Source: Chloroflexaceae bacterium
GTDB lineage: Bacteria; Chloroflexota; Chloroflexia; Chloroflexales; Chloroflexaceae
DNA: 64,000 bases
Direction of reading: 5' to 3'
NCBI GenBank assembly: GCA_028282325.1
Contig: JANQID010000052.1
Location: 1 to 64,000 of the forward strand
The notes beneath the pieces were generated by a model, which was given only the letters and a program-made list of their open reading frames with translations, had not been told where the DNA came from and made no database searches. This document shows, piece by piece, positions 41,754 to 51,581 of this stretch. The translations under genes and the position numbers were made by a program. Numbering within the stretch: the stretch's first letter is position 1; each line of letters starts with the position of its first letter.

Positions 41754-42095
41754 ATGGAAGATAAACTGCACTACACTACTGATGATCTCCAGTCTTTCGC
41801 CGAAGAGATTGAGCGCGCCAGCAACAGCTTGCCATCGCGCATCAACGCCGATCCCTCTGATGCAGAGCGGGGATTGGCCAAACTCGTTCTGACTCTGATC
41901 GAGCTTCTTCGCCAGCTTATGGAGCGTCAGGCGATCCGGCGCATTGAGGCCCAATCGCTCAGCAATGAAGAGATTGAGCGATTAGGGCAAACGTTTATGA
42001 AGCTAGAAGCGCGTATGGAGGAGCTGAAGCAGATCTTTGGACTTGAGAATGAAGAGTTGAATATCGACCTCGGACCGTTGGGGAATTTGCTTTGA
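41754..42095 (+). CDS. gvpK: Gas vesicle protein GvpK
   Basis: A 113-residue accessory protein of the GvpK family. The core DAERGLAKLVLTLIELLRQLMERQAIRRIEA is the conserved helix, followed by LSNEEIERLGQTFMKLEARMEEL. GvpK is essential for vesicle formation elsewhere and is usually near the operon end, as here. Its stop overlaps the start of the ArsA-like gene (TTGA), implying translational coupling and placing the ATPase in the operon. Confidence 0.95.
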   Translation: MEDKLHYTTDDLQSFAEEIERASNSLPSRINADPSDAERGLAKLVLTLIELLRQLMERQAIRRIEAQSLSNEEIERLGQTFMKLEARMEELKQIFGLENEELNIDLGPLGNLL

Positions 42096-44065
42096 CCGCG
42101 GTGCAGAATCGACCCTCGTTTTTGCGCGACGTACGCCTTACGTTATTGCTTTTCGGCGGCAAAGGCGGCGTCGGTAAGACGACCACAGCCGCCGCTACGG
42201 CCCTCTTCTGGGCCAAACGGCAGCGCAAAACGCTTATCGTTTCGACTGACCCGGCGCATTCGCTCAGTGATAGTTTCGATCAGCTTATCGGCGACGCGAT
42301 AACCCCTATTCAAGGCTGTTCACACCTCTTCGCGCTGGAAATTAATCCGAATCGGCTGCTCGACGACTTCAAACGCCGGTACGGCGATATTCTCAAAATG
42401 ATCGCCTATCGTGGCACCTACTTCGATCAGGATGACATTGACCAATTCTTCAACCTAGCTCTTCCTGGCCTGGATGAGCTTATGGCGATCATTGAGATCA
42501 CCAATATTATCGGCTCGCAAGCCTACGATCTGGTTATTGTGGACACTGCTCCAACGGGTCACACCCTGCGGTTGCTCAGTCTCCCCCAATTGATGGAAGA
42601 GTGGATCAATGTTCTTGACCTGATGTTGGAGAAACATCGTTATATCGCCGCGACATTCGGGCGCTACGAACCGGATGCGACCGATGCGTTCCTCGATCAG
42701 ATGGCGGCAGATTTGCGACGGTTGCGCGCGATCTTGAGCGATTCGCATACCACCGAGTTTGTGCCGGTAGCTATTCCTGAAGCGATGAGCATTGAAGAAA
42801 CAACCCGGCTCTTGACCGGTCTCGCAGAGCATCAGATCAACGTGCAAACTATTGTTGTCAATCGGGTCGTTCTAGCGAGGGATTGCCCTTTTTGCACGGC
42901 GCGACACGCTATGCAGGCGCCGCATCTGCACGAAATTGAGCAGCGATTCGCGCAACGGACAATCGTGCAAGTCCCGCTTTTTGGGCACGAAATACGCGGC
43001 CAAGAAGCGCTGGAGAAGTATATTCGCGCTGTCCAGGGCAACTGGGATCTGGCTACAGAAAGCGATACAAATGTGTCCGGCGAGTCAAACGCGGTGCATC
43101 TTGCACCCGTTGTTCAGTTCGATCTGCGCGCCTTGCAACATCTCAAGCTGCTCCTCTTTGGCGGCAAAGGCGGTGTTGGCAAGACCAGTATGGCTGCGGC
43201 GACAGCCTTGCACCTGGCGCGTACGCATCCTGAGCACAAAACGCTCATCTTTTCGACCGATCCGGCGCACTCGCTAACCGATAGTTTCGAGCAACAGATC
43301 GGCAGTCAGATTACGTCGATTGATGGTTTTGAAGGGTTGTTTGCGCTGGAGATGGACTCGCTCGATCTGCTTGAGGATCTGAAACGGGCGTATGTTGCGG
43401 AAATCGATGAGGTCTTCGATTCGTTCTTTAGCGGCTCATTCGATGTACCGTTCGACCGGCGGGTGATGGAGGAGCTTATCTCCCTCACACCGGCCGGACT
43501 CGATGAGTTTATGGCGTTGATCAAGATTATGGATTTTATGGAGGAAGGGCGCTACAACCGCTACATTCTTGATCTTGCGCCTACCGGGCATGCGTTGCGT
43601 TTTCTCGAAATGCCGGATGTGGTTCGGCAGTGGTTTACTACCTTCTTCAAGCTGTTGTTGAAGTATTATGAAGTGACGCGACTCACACGGATGAGCGATC
43701 TGTTGCGGCAGAAATCGAAGCAACTGCGGCAGGTGCAGAAGATATTGCATGATGCTGAACGCTGCCAATTTGTCGCCGTAACTATCCCCGAAGCTATGGC
43801 TGTTGAGGAGACGCGTCGTTTGTTGCAGCGCCTGGCCGAACTGGAAATCACGTGCGGAGGGGGCGTTGTGAATATGGCGGCGATGCCGTCCGCGAGTCAG
43901 TTTTGCACTGGTCTGCGTTCAGGTCAGCAGCGTTATGTAGAAGAATTGCGCCAACTGCACGCCAATATGGCGCTGGCGCCCTTCTTTACCGAGGAGATCC
44001 GCGGCGTTGACCAACTCTCCAGAATGGCCGATACGATCTACGGCGCTATGCCAACGCTGCCGTGA
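42092..44065 (+). CDS. Tandem ArsA/Get3-like ATPase at the end of the gas vesicle operon
   Basis: A 657-residue protein made of two ArsA/Get3 domains. Each begins with the deviant P-loop GGKGGVGKT(T/S) (near 22 and 356), followed by STDPAHSLSDSF or STDPAHSLTDSF (switch regions) and DTAPTGHTLR or DLAPTGHALR. The first half has the zinc-type CPFC motif near residue 265 that dimerises Get3; the second half has lost it. The arsenite-binding cysteines of ArsA are not obvious. Get3 delivers hydrophobic tail-anchored proteins, so a role in shielding GvpA is inferred. Its TTG start overlaps the gvpK stop; a GTG at 42101 is an alternative. An unrelated housekeeping role is possible. Confidence 0.88.
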   Translation: MTAVQNRPSFLRDVRLTLLLFGGKGGVGKTTTAAATALFWAKRQRKTLIVSTDPAHSLSDSFDQLIGDAITPIQGCSHLFALEINPNRLLDDFKRRYGDILKMIAYRGTYFDQDDIDQFFNLALPGLDELMAIIEITNIIGSQAYDLVIVDTAPTGHTLRLLSLPQLMEEWINVLDLMLEKHRYIAATFGRYEPDATDAFLDQMAADLRRLRAILSDSHTTEFVPVAIPEAMSIEETTRLLTGLAEHQINVQTIVVNRVVLARDCPFCTARHAMQAPHLHEIEQRFAQRTIVQVPLFGHEIRGQEALEKYIRAVQGNWDLATESDTNVSGESNAVHLAPVVQFDLRALQHLKLLLFGGKGGVGKTSMAAATALHLARTHPEHKTLIFSTDPAHSLTDSFEQQIGSQITSIDGFEGLFALEMDSLDLLEDLKRAYVAEIDEVFDSFFSGSFDVPFDRRVMEELISLTPAGLDEFMALIKIMDFMEEGRYNRYILDLAPTGHALRFLEMPDVVRQWFTTFFKLLLKYYEVTRLTRMSDLLRQKSKQLRQVQKILHDAERCQFVAVTIPEAMAVEETRRLLQRLAELEITCGGGVVNMAAMPSASQFCTGLRSGQQRYVEELRQLHANMALAPFFTEEIRGVDQLSRMADTIYGAMPTLP

Positions 44066-44066
44066 G

Positions 44067-44963
44067 TTATCCGGCATAGCGTCGCGCCACAGTATCAACC
44101 TCTGTTCCGTACCCCTCGCCGAAGAGATTCAAGTGATTCAACAGGTGGTACAGGTTGTAGAGATCGCGCCGATCCGTGTATCCTGGTTCGAGTGGCCATG
44201 CTTCCTGATAGGCTTGATAGAAGCGAGTGGTAAATCCCCCAAACATCTCGGTAAATGCCAGTTCGGCTTCGCGGTCGCTGTAGGAGACTGCCGGGTCGAT
44301 CAAAGCGTATCCGCCGGCAGCGATGGCCATAATGTTCCCGCCCCACAGGTCGCCGTGGATCAGCGATGGGGAGCGCCTGAGACCGCCTAGCAGGGCGTCC
44401 AGATGTTCCAGCAAGCGTTCCAGCATCCGTCGCCGTCCAGGGTGTAATCGACCGATGCGTTGAGCGAGCTCGATTTGCGGACGGAGGCGGCGCTCGCGGA
44501 AGAATGAAATCCAGTCCGCATCCCATCCGTTGTTTTGAGGCGTACTGCCGATGTAGTTGTCGTGGTCGAGGCCGTATGCCTCGGCGGTCGAATGATGGAG
44601 GGCTGCGAGCTGCACTCCCAGGGTCTCCTGCGAAGCGCGCCCGCCGGTCGCTGGCTCAAGCCATTCCATCAACACAAAAGCCGGAGTGCGGTCGGTTGCT
44701 TCGCTAAAACGAAAGACCGTCGGAACGCGCACCGCGCCGCTCGTGCGCAATAGCTCTAATCCTCGCGCTTCAACTTCGAACATGCGCGGCAGCGGACGGG
44801 CGTTCCATTTCAACATATAGGCGCTCTGGTCAGTCTCCAGTCGCGATGCGTTGTTGATGCACCCGCCGCCAACCCCGCGAACCGCACGCACAGGCGTGGC
44901 GTCGCCAATTGTGCGTAACGTGTCCAGAATCGGCTCTTCGAGGGAGGCTGGCAAACGGCTCAT
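44067..44963 (-). CDS. Fructosamine/ketosamine-3-kinase family protein
   Basis: A 298-residue kinase-like-fold protein of the fructosamine kinase family, which phosphorylates ketoamine adducts on proteins and so reverses glycation. Key segments are VGGGCINNASRL (nucleotide loop), YMLKWN (lysine), LIHGDLWGGNIM (catalytic Asp with HGDLWGGN) and ALIDPAVSYSDRE (metal-binding Asp). Its stop is 1 bp from the stop of the gas vesicle ArsA gene on the other strand. It overlaps the upstream phosphatase gene by 4 bp, so the two are coupled, and the phosphatase may act on the same kind of adduct. Confidence 0.92.
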   Translation of the reverse strand: MSRLPASLEEPILDTLRTIGDATPVRAVRGVGGGCINNASRLETDQSAYMLKWNARPLPRMFEVEARGLELLRTSGAVRVPTVFRFSEATDRTPAFVLMEWLEPATGGRASQETLGVQLAALHHSTAEAYGLDHDNYIGSTPQNNGWDADWISFFRERRLRPQIELAQRIGRLHPGRRRMLERLLEHLDALLGGLRRSPSLIHGDLWGGNIMAIAAGGYALIDPAVSYSDREAELAFTEMFGGFTTRFYQAYQEAWPLEPGYTDRRDLYNLYHLLNHLNLFGEGYGTEVDTVARRYAG

Positions 44964-45442
44964 AGGCTCTCTTTCTGGCGCACGTAGTCGAGAAATCCGC
45001 GACAGCCGGCGGTGACCAGCCTGTATACGCGATCAAAACCGCCGGTGTAGTAGGGATCGGGCACATCGAGCGTATTGCTTTCCGGCGCAAATTCAAGCAG
45101 TCGACGCAATTCGCCGCGCGGCGTGTTGTAGCGAATGTGCATATCGCTCAAATTCTCGTCGTCCATTGCCAAAATGTAGTCATAATGCTCTGTATCGCGT
45201 TGGGTGAGCTGCTGCGCGCGTTTTTGGCCCAGGGGAACGTTGTTCCGCTGGAGCACCGCCTGCGTCCCGGAATGCGGTCGCTCACCGACGTGCCAACCGC
45301 CGGTGCCCGCCGATGCAATCTCGAAACGATCGTGCAGCCCTGCTTCAGCGACCATCTGGCGAAATACGGCTTCAGCCATTGGCGAGCGACAAATGTTCCC
45401 GGTACATAGAAACAGAACCCGTATCGGCATAGTATCGGCCAT
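44960..45442 (-). CDS. Low-molecular-weight protein tyrosine phosphatase
   Basis: A 160-residue LMW-PTP. The catalytic P-loop is CTGNICRS (Cys and Arg of C-x5-R-S) near residue 13, and the general-acid aspartate is in VPDPYYTGGF near residue 129. It removes phosphate from tyrosine or small phosphoesters. Start ATG 45442 has GAGGAG upstream; an upstream in-frame ATG at 45466 gives a longer tail. In several bacteria LMW-PTP and fructosamine kinase genes are adjacent, as here, and they overlap by 4 bp. Confidence 0.93.
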   Translation of the reverse strand: MADTMPIRVLFLCTGNICRSPMAEAVFRQMVAEAGLHDRFEIASAGTGGWHVGERPHSGTQAVLQRNNVPLGQKRAQQLTQRDTEHYDYILAMDDENLSDMHIRYNTPRGELRRLLEFAPESNTLDVPDPYYTGGFDRVYRLVTAGCRGFLDYVRQKESL

Positions 45443-45496
45443 ATGCTCCTCTTCAATCGGCAACATCGCTGCTTCAAGAGACTACGCTGTCTGAAC

Positions 45497-46429
45497 TTAC
45501 CTGGCTCCGTAGTCTATCATACCATGCTCTGATTGGTTCAGCGCATGCATTATCGCGTCGGCGACGCCGGCGCAATCGGCTACCGCTGCGAAGACGGGCG
45601 CGGCTGGCCCGATCACAAGTAGCGGAACCGGGTTGCAGGTATGTCCGCGGGTGGAACGATCCTCGATGTTGCCGTGGTCGCTGGTAATCAGCACCGTATC
45701 GGCGGGATGGCGCGTTTTCAGCAGACCGCCGATCAGCCCGTCGATACGCTCAATTGCCTCCGTATCGCTGATGGGCAGTCGCCCGTGGCCGACCAGGTCG
45801 GTGAGAAAGCTCTCGAAAAACACCAGGTGATGTTGACGCGCCAATGCGGTCAGGACTGCGCCCGCCTGCTCCGGCGATAGTAACGGTGTATCGTGAATAT
45901 CGTACCGGCTCTGTAGCACCTCGCCGGTGATGTCCCACATCAATGCTTGTCCGTTGCGCAGGTCTTCGAGTGTGCGCAGCCGCAAGTCGGCGCCTTCGGC
46001 AGCGATGACGCTGGCCGAGCGTCGCACGCGCCGGTTGGCCAGGGCCTGCCAGTATTGCGGGGAAAACGCGTTTGCAAATGTCGGGTTCATCTGCTGTTCC
46101 GCCACGCGGCGGAAGATGCTGCGCTGCGCGAGCACAGCTTGCAACGCCGTTGGGGGATAGTTCGGCTGGTGGCGGCCAACCGCTTGCGCCGTATTCAAGC
46201 CGGTCAACAACGCCGTCTGTCCGGTGCCGCTCTGGGGCGTCCCCGGCACGCCAAGCGTCGCATCAATCGGGCGCAGCAACAACCCTGGTCGTTGTTGCGC
46301 CTGCTCATCGGTGAACGAACCGCCCAGCAGCTCATGGAGAACAGGCGTTTGCGCCGCTGAAAATGGGTTGCGCGAACTGTGTGGAGCTAGCCCTACGCCG
46401 TCGAGAAATACAAAGATGACGCTCATCAT
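45497..46429 (-). CDS. Phosphoglycerate-mutase-like metalloenzyme (alkaline phosphatase superfamily)
   Basis: A 310-residue protein of the alkaline-phosphatase/iPGM superfamily. The N-terminus has FVFLDGVGLAPHSSRNPF, with the metal-binding Asp and the usual G-x-G start. LPISDTEAIERIDGLI and the C-terminal VLITSDHGNIEDRSTRGHT hold the second set of metal ligands (DHGN and H). It is far shorter than the ~510-residue cofactor-independent phosphoglycerate mutase, so it is likely a related phosphomutase or phosphatase of unknown substrate. It starts 31 bp after mfd, in the same minus-strand run. ATG 46429 or 46426 can both be the start. Confidence 0.85.
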   Translation of the reverse strand: MMSVIFVFLDGVGLAPHSSRNPFSAAQTPVLHELLGGSFTDEQAQQRPGLLLRPIDATLGVPGTPQSGTGQTALLTGLNTAQAVGRHQPNYPPTALQAVLAQRSIFRRVAEQQMNPTFANAFSPQYWQALANRRVRRSASVIAAEGADLRLRTLEDLRNGQALMWDITGEVLQSRYDIHDTPLLSPEQAGAVLTALARQHHLVFFESFLTDLVGHGRLPISDTEAIERIDGLIGGLLKTRHPADTVLITSDHGNIEDRSTRGHTCNPVPLLVIGPAAPVFAAVADCAGVADAIMHALNQSEHGMIDYGAR

Positions 46430-46459
46430 GGCAGGATATGAACAATAGTTGATGCTATA

Positions 46460-49400
46460 TTACGCTTTGCCCAAAACTTCGAGCACACTGAGCAGCTTCT
46501 CGACCCACGCGCTGTTCAGGGCGCGCCGATCCAGGCGAACAAATTGCGGGCCAATCTTGACGGCGGCGTCGCGCCCAAACCGGCGTCGCAGCCGTTCGCG
46601 CGCAGTCTGATCGATGATGGGTAGGCGCACGATGAACTCGCTGTCGGTGGTGATCACCGAGCCGACCCCGGCGTCGAGCGCCAGGGCCTTGATGTGCAGC
46701 CAGGTGAGTAGATTGGCGGCTGTTTCGGGTAGTTTGCCGAACCGATCTTGTAACTCCTGGCGCAATTCGCGCACTTCCGCAACGGTTTGCGCCTCGACCA
46801 TGCGCTGATATACACTCAGGCGCACGCTCTCGTCGGCGATGTAGTCGGCGGGCAAGTAGGCTGTCAACGGTAGATCCAGCGTAACTAGCGGACTGACTAG
46901 CACCTTCTCGCTCACAGCGGGGGAGAAACGCGCATCACTGTCTCTGGCTGTCTGATCGGCGTCGGGTTCCGGGCGCGTGATTTTCGGTTCACGGGCGTGA
47001 TCTTTCAATTGCCGCACCGCCTGTTCCAACAGCCGCGAGTAGAGATCGAAGCCGACGGCGGCGATATGGCCGCTTTGCTCTGCGCCAAGCAGGTTGCCTG
47101 CGCCGCGAATCTCCAGGTCGCGCATAGCCACCCGAAAACCCGCGCCGAGTTCGGTCGCCTCTTGAATAGCCTGGAGGCGTTGTTGCGCCTCTTCGGTCAG
47201 CGCGTTGTAGGGTTTGTAGAGCAAGTAGGCGTAGGCGCGATTGGCGCTGCGCCCGACGCGTCCGCGTAGCTGATGGAGTTGTGCCAGGCCATAGTTTGGT
47301 GCGTCGTCGATGATGATCGTATTCGCGTTCGGTACATCCAGCCCGCTCTCGATAATCGTTGTGCAAACCAGCACATCGTATTTGCCGGCGAAGAAGTCGA
47401 GCATCACGTTTTCCAACTGGCGCTCGTCGAGTTGGCCATGTCCGACTCCAATCGCTGCTTCAGGCACGAGGCCGCGCAGATGGTTGGCGATGTGGTAGAT
47501 GCTGTGGACGCGGTTATGCACTACATAGACCTGACCGCCACGATCGAGTTCGCGCAAGATCGCATCACGCATCAGATTGTCGTTGGACGGTGCGACGTAG
47601 CTCTTGATCGGTATCCGGTCTTCGGGCGCCGTATTGATGACGCTCATATCGCGGATACCGGCCATAGCCATATGCAACGTGCGCGGAATGGGCGTTGCTG
47701 TGAGCGTCAGCACGTCGATGTTGGCGCGCAGTTGCTTGATCTGCTCTTTGTGGCGTACGCCAAAGCGCTGCTCTTCGTCAACGATGAGCAAGCCGAGATC
47801 GTTGAAACTTACATCTTTCGATAGCAAACGGTGAGTTCCCACGATAACGTCGATCTGACCGCGCGCCAGTTGGCGGAGGATTGCCTCTTGCTCCTTCTTT
47901 GAGCGAAAGCGTGAAAGCATCTCGATCACAATTGGGAATGCCGCCATACGTCTTTGGAACGTGTTGTAGTGTTGTTGGACCAGTATGGTCGTTGGCGCGA
48001 GAATTGCAACTTGCTTGCCATCTTGCACAGCTTTAAACGCGGCGCGCAGAGCGACTTCAGTTTTGCCAAAACCGACATCGCCGCAGATCAGCCGATCCAT
48101 CGGCTGGTCGGCCTCCATATCTTGCTTCACCTCGTTCAGGGTTCGCAACTGGTCGTTGGTTTCGATGTAGGGAAATGCGGCTTCGAGTTCGCGCTGCCAC
48201 TCGTTGTCTGGACTAAACGCATATCCCTGGCTGAGTTGGCGTCTGGCGTAGAGATCCAGCAGATCGTTGGCGAGGTCGCGTACGGCGGTGCGAGCTTTGC
48301 GTTTGGCGCGCTCCCACTCCTGGGTTCCCAGGCGGGTGAGTTGGGGCTTGGTATCGCTCGATCCAATGTAGCGTGAGACACGATCGGCCTGATCCACCGG
48401 CACGTAAATCCGATCGCCCGCAGCATAGCACAGGTTCAGATATTCGCGTTCGACTCCGTCGATGGTGCGGCGCAGCAAGCCATCGTAGACTGCAATGCCG
48501 TGCTCAATATGAACCACGTAGTCGCCCGGTTTTAAGCCGCGCAAAAACGCGGCGCGTTCGGCGAGGCTGCGCTGTTTGCGGCGCTGACGTTCGGCCAGCG
48601 GGCGGCGTTGTCGCCATCCGAAGATTTCAGTGTCGGTGTAGAGCGTCAGGTTTAGGTCGGACGTGCGCCAACCTTCGTCGAGTGTGCTATGCACCGTGGC
48701 GAAGCGGCGCAGCGATGCATCGGCGAGAGGTTGTGCGGATTCGTTGTTTGTTTGCCGATCCGACGCGGGACTCTCGGTCGCCGGCTCCGCATTGTCCGCA
48801 GCTTTCGCCAGGGCATGCTCAACCAATTCCTGTATCCGTGCCGCCTGGTGGGTGACAACGACGACTCGTTCGCCGCTGTGCAGTCGTTCGATGATGTCGC
48901 TCACCAGCCGTTTGAATTGACCGCCGAAGAGTTCGGGTGCGCTGAATGATGGTGGCTGGAGGCTGCGCTGAGCCATCGTTTGTGCGGATTCGAATTCATT
49001 GTTGCTCAGATCGGCCAGGGTCAATCTTTCGTCCGCCGCTTGCCAGATCGCATTCCAGAGCAGGTAGGGGCGGGGAAAGTCGTTGGGCAGTTCTTTTGCT
49101 TCGATCCGGGCCAGGCGTTGCGATTCGGCGTGGTTGTGAAAATCCGCAGCGTGCTGCGCCAGGAGCAATGCCTCACTGAAACACACGAGCGTGCCGGTTG
49201 GCAAATGACTGATCAGCGAGTGGGTAGGAGCGACCGTGGACGAGAGTTCGTCGGCGTCCCAATAACTGTCACGGAAGAACGGCGCGAAGAACGCGCGGCC
49301 TTCAAAATGTTCGCCCAGATCGATCCGGGCCATGCCGGAATCCCACTCATCGCGGGCTTCGGGGCGTAGATCGCTCACGTCGAGCGCTGCCAGTCGGTCG

Positions 49401-50164
49401 AGAGCGCGGGCACGGTTCCAGTACGGCGCCTCGTGGGGCGGGCTGATGACGACGTGGTCAAGGCGCTGATCGCTGCGCTGCGTCTGCGGGTTGAAACGGC
49501 GCAGGCTGTCGATCTCGTCGCCGAACCACTCGATGCGTAGCGGCTGGGTGTCGGCAGTTGGCCAGATGTCCACAATACCGCCGTGACGGTTCAGCTCACC
49601 CGGCGTCTCAACCGTCGGCGCAATCTGATAGCCCTGGTCGATCCAGCGACGGATCAACGTGTCCTGGGGCATTTCGTCGCCACGGTTGATGAGCGTCGCC
49701 GCAGCGTCGAACTCGGCGGGTGCGAGTGTGGGTTGCAGGAGTGCTTTGACCGATGCGATGATCACCATTGTTGTTCCGACCGTCGCGTGATCGGTGGCGC
49801 GCGCGGCTGCGAGCCATTGAACAACGTGCAGGCGCGGCCCAAGCACATCGACGCCGGGCGACATATGCTCGTATGGCATCGCGTCGCTGGCGGGATAGAG
49901 CAACACCTGCTCCGGCGCAAGCCACTGGCGCATGTCTTCGGCGGCCCGCAATGCCAGATCACTGCTGCTCACGACGTAGAGGATTGGCGCGGCGACGCGG
50001 CGTTCGTCAAACAGATGCGCCAGCGCAGCGCTGAGCGGAACGCGGGCAGCACTGATCAATGGCGCGATGCGGATTTCGCCGCGTGCTTCGATGAGCGCTT
50101 CAGAGATAGCTGTGAGCGGGGGAAGTGCGGAAAGCTCGTGACACAGATCGACTAGCGTATGCAT
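46460..50164 (-). CDS. mfd: Transcription-repair coupling factor Mfd
   Basis: A protein of about 1234 residues that removes RNA polymerase stalled at lesions and recruits UvrA. The N-terminal UvrB-homology region is present. The RNA-polymerase-interacting domain is at about 540-620 ([18 protein letters not shown]), and the RecG-like motor carries Walker [12 protein letters not shown] near 691 and DEEQRFG near 794. [19 protein letters not shown] and RGRVGRS complete the helicase motifs, and the C-terminal domain follows. ATG 50164 is chosen over GTG 50170; neither has a clear ribosome-binding site. It is in the run with glcE upstream. uvrA is present at 61103. Confidence 0.97.
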   Translation of the reverse strand: MHTLVDLCHELSALPPLTAISEALIEARGEIRIAPLISAARVPLSAALAHLFDERRVAAPILYVVSSSDLALRAAEDMRQWLAPEQVLLYPASDAMPYEHMSPGVDVLGPRLHVVQWLAAARATDHATVGTTMVIIASVKALLQPTLAPAEFDAAATLINRGDEMPQDTLIRRWIDQGYQIAPTVETPGELNRHGGIVDIWPTADTQPLRIEWFGDEIDSLRRFNPQTQRSDQRLDHVVISPPHEAPYWNRARALDRLAALDVSDLRPEARDEWDSGMARIDLGEHFEGRAFFAPFFRDSYWDADELSSTVAPTHSLISHLPTGTLVCFSEALLLAQHAADFHNHAESQRLARIEAKELPNDFPRPYLLWNAIWQAADERLTLADLSNNEFESAQTMAQRSLQPPSFSAPELFGGQFKRLVSDIIERLHSGERVVVVTHQAARIQELVEHALAKAADNAEPATESPASDRQTNNESAQPLADASLRRFATVHSTLDEGWRTSDLNLTLYTDTEIFGWRQRRPLAERQRRKQRSLAERAAFLRGLKPGDYVVHIEHGIAVYDGLLRRTIDGVEREYLNLCYAAGDRIYVPVDQADRVSRYIGSSDTKPQLTRLGTQEWERAKRKARTAVRDLANDLLDLYARRQLSQGYAFSPDNEWQRELEAAFPYIETNDQLRTLNEVKQDMEADQPMDRLICGDVGFGKTEVALRAAFKAVQDGKQVAILAPTTILVQQHYNTFQRRMAAFPIVIEMLSRFRSKKEQEAILRQLARGQIDVIVGTHRLLSKDVSFNDLGLLIVDEEQRFGVRHKEQIKQLRANIDVLTLTATPIPRTLHMAMAGIRDMSVINTAPEDRIPIKSYVAPSNDNLMRDAILRELDRGGQVYVVHNRVHSIYHIANHLRGLVPEAAIGVGHGQLDERQLENVMLDFFAGKYDVLVCTTIIESGLDVPNANTIIIDDAPNYGLAQLHQLRGRVGRSANRAYAYLLYKPYNALTEEAQQRLQAIQEATELGAGFRVAMRDLEIRGAGNLLGAEQSGHIAAVGFDLYSRLLEQAVRQLKDHAREPKITRPEPDADQTARDSDARFSPAVSEKVLVSPLVTLDLPLTAYLPADYIADESVRLSVYQRMVEAQTVAEVRELRQELQDRFGKLPETAANLLTWLHIKALALDAGVGSVITTDSEFIVRLPIIDQTARERLRRRFGRDAAVKIGPQFVRLDRRALNSAWVEKLLSVLEVLGKA

Positions 50165-50224
50165 AATCACAAAGAGGCCGATCGAAAGGAAGCAACTCGT
50201 GCTGAAACAGATCGGCGCGTAGGG

Positions 50225-51493
50225 TTACACGACATAACGCCCAGGATTCAGAATTCCTGCCGGGTCCCACTGCGCTTTGAGCGATCGCATTAGAGACGCA
50301 GCCGATGGCGGCGGGCCCCAGATGTCGAGCGTGCGGCGCAGCGCGGCAGGAGCATCCTCGACCACGGCGTATCCCTTAATCGCCGCCATTGCCGAACGCA
50401 CCTCGGCCAGCGCAGCGGTGGCTTCATCGGGGTCGGGATCGGCGGGCAAATACCAGCGTACAAATGATAGCCCAACCCCGGCATATACCATCCGCGCGAC
50501 AGGCCAACCATAATTGCGCATAATTGGCTCTAGCAAGCGACTCTGATCAAGCAGCTGCGATGACGGCGCGCCCAGGCGCAGCATCAGTGCGCCATCGTCG
50601 AGCGGCGCGCTGAAATTCGCAATATCGCGCCAGAATAGCGCCTCGTTATGCTCATCCAGGTCAACGCACGACGCGCCGGCGTCAATGCCGCGGATCACGG
50701 CTTCGCGAATCTGGCGGTTCACTGCGGCTGACACGCCGGCGAAACGCGCGACGATGATTAAGTGATCGGGTTGATCGTGCATAAACCCTTGTAGTGAAGG
50801 GAGGCGTTCCGCCGTCGTTCTATTAAGCGCCACGAGGCTGACAGGATTGAGTGGTGCAGCGCGGAGTTGTTCCAATGCCTGAAGGATATTGAGAGGCTTG
50901 CTATACGCTGTAAGTACGCTGTGTTTGCATTCGGGCAACGGGAGCGTTTTAAAGGTCGCTTCAAGGATGACGCCCAGCGTGCCCAGCGCGCCAATATGCA
51001 GCTTGTGGCTGTCATAGCCAGCGACGTTTTTTACCACTCTGGCGCCGCTCTTCACGATGCGCCCGTCGCCCAGAGCGACGCGCAGGGCCAACACCCAATC
51101 ACGGGGAATGCCGTAACCCAGCCGCAGTGGCCCGCTGGCGCCGGAGGCCAGCAATCCGCCGATGCTGGCGGCGCTGGCGGAGGGAGGCGCCCACGGCAGC
51201 CACTGGCCATTTTGCGCCAGACGGTCTTGCAGGTCATCCAGTCGGACGCCGGCTTCGACGGTGATCACCAGATCTTCCGGGTGATACTCGATTGTACGGT
51301 TGAGATGGGCTGTACGTAGCGCCAGGTTATAGCGGGTTGGAGCATTGCCCAGATGTTGGCGCGTTCCGCCGCCCCACGGAACGACGCTTGCGCCGTCGGC
51401 GGTTGCTTGCTGGAGCATAGCAGCAAGCTCGTCGGCGTTGCGAGGGGTATGAACTGCCTGCGGGGCGATGCCCTCGATGTAGTAATTACTCAT
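50225..51493 (-). CDS. glcE: Glycolate oxidase FAD-binding subunit GlcE
   Basis: A 422-residue FAD-binding PCMH-type protein. The FAD-binding region has VVPWGGGTRQHLG near residue 38 and LGYGIPRDWVLALRVALGDGRIVKSGARVVKNVAGYDSHKL typical of GlcE. The glycolate oxidase complex GlcDEF oxidises glycolate or D-lactate to the 2-oxo acid. It lies 88 bp downstream of a metallophosphoesterase. The third subunit, GlcF (iron-sulfur), is not in the window, so the complex is split or GlcF lies elsewhere. Phosphoglycolate salvage would link it to photorespiration-like metabolism. Confidence 0.9.
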   Translation of the reverse strand: MSNYYIEGIAPQAVHTPRNADELAAMLQQATADGASVVPWGGGTRQHLGNAPTRYNLALRTAHLNRTIEYHPEDLVITVEAGVRLDDLQDRLAQNGQWLPWAPPSASAASIGGLLASGASGPLRLGYGIPRDWVLALRVALGDGRIVKSGARVVKNVAGYDSHKLHIGALGTLGVILEATFKTLPLPECKHSVLTAYSKPLNILQALEQLRAAPLNPVSLVALNRTTAERLPSLQGFMHDQPDHLIIVARFAGVSAAVNRQIREAVIRGIDAGASCVDLDEHNEALFWRDIANFSAPLDDGALMLRLGAPSSQLLDQSRLLEPIMRNYGWPVARMVYAGVGLSFVRWYLPADPDPDEATAALAEVRSAMAAIKGYAVVEDAPAALRRTLDIWGPPPSAASLMRSLKAQWDPAGILNPGRYVV

Positions 51494-51581
51494 CGCATTT
51501 CTCTCGCTACGATAGCATATTCGCAGAAACAGTCGGCAAAAGCTGCCCCGGTCTGTGGTTCGTCACATTGCCGACCTGGCG

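Noticed and set aside
42092-44065. Tandem ArsA as part of an arsenic resistance operon
   Set aside because: No arsR, arsB, arsC or arsD nearby and no obvious arsenite-binding cysteines; the gene overlaps gvpK instead.
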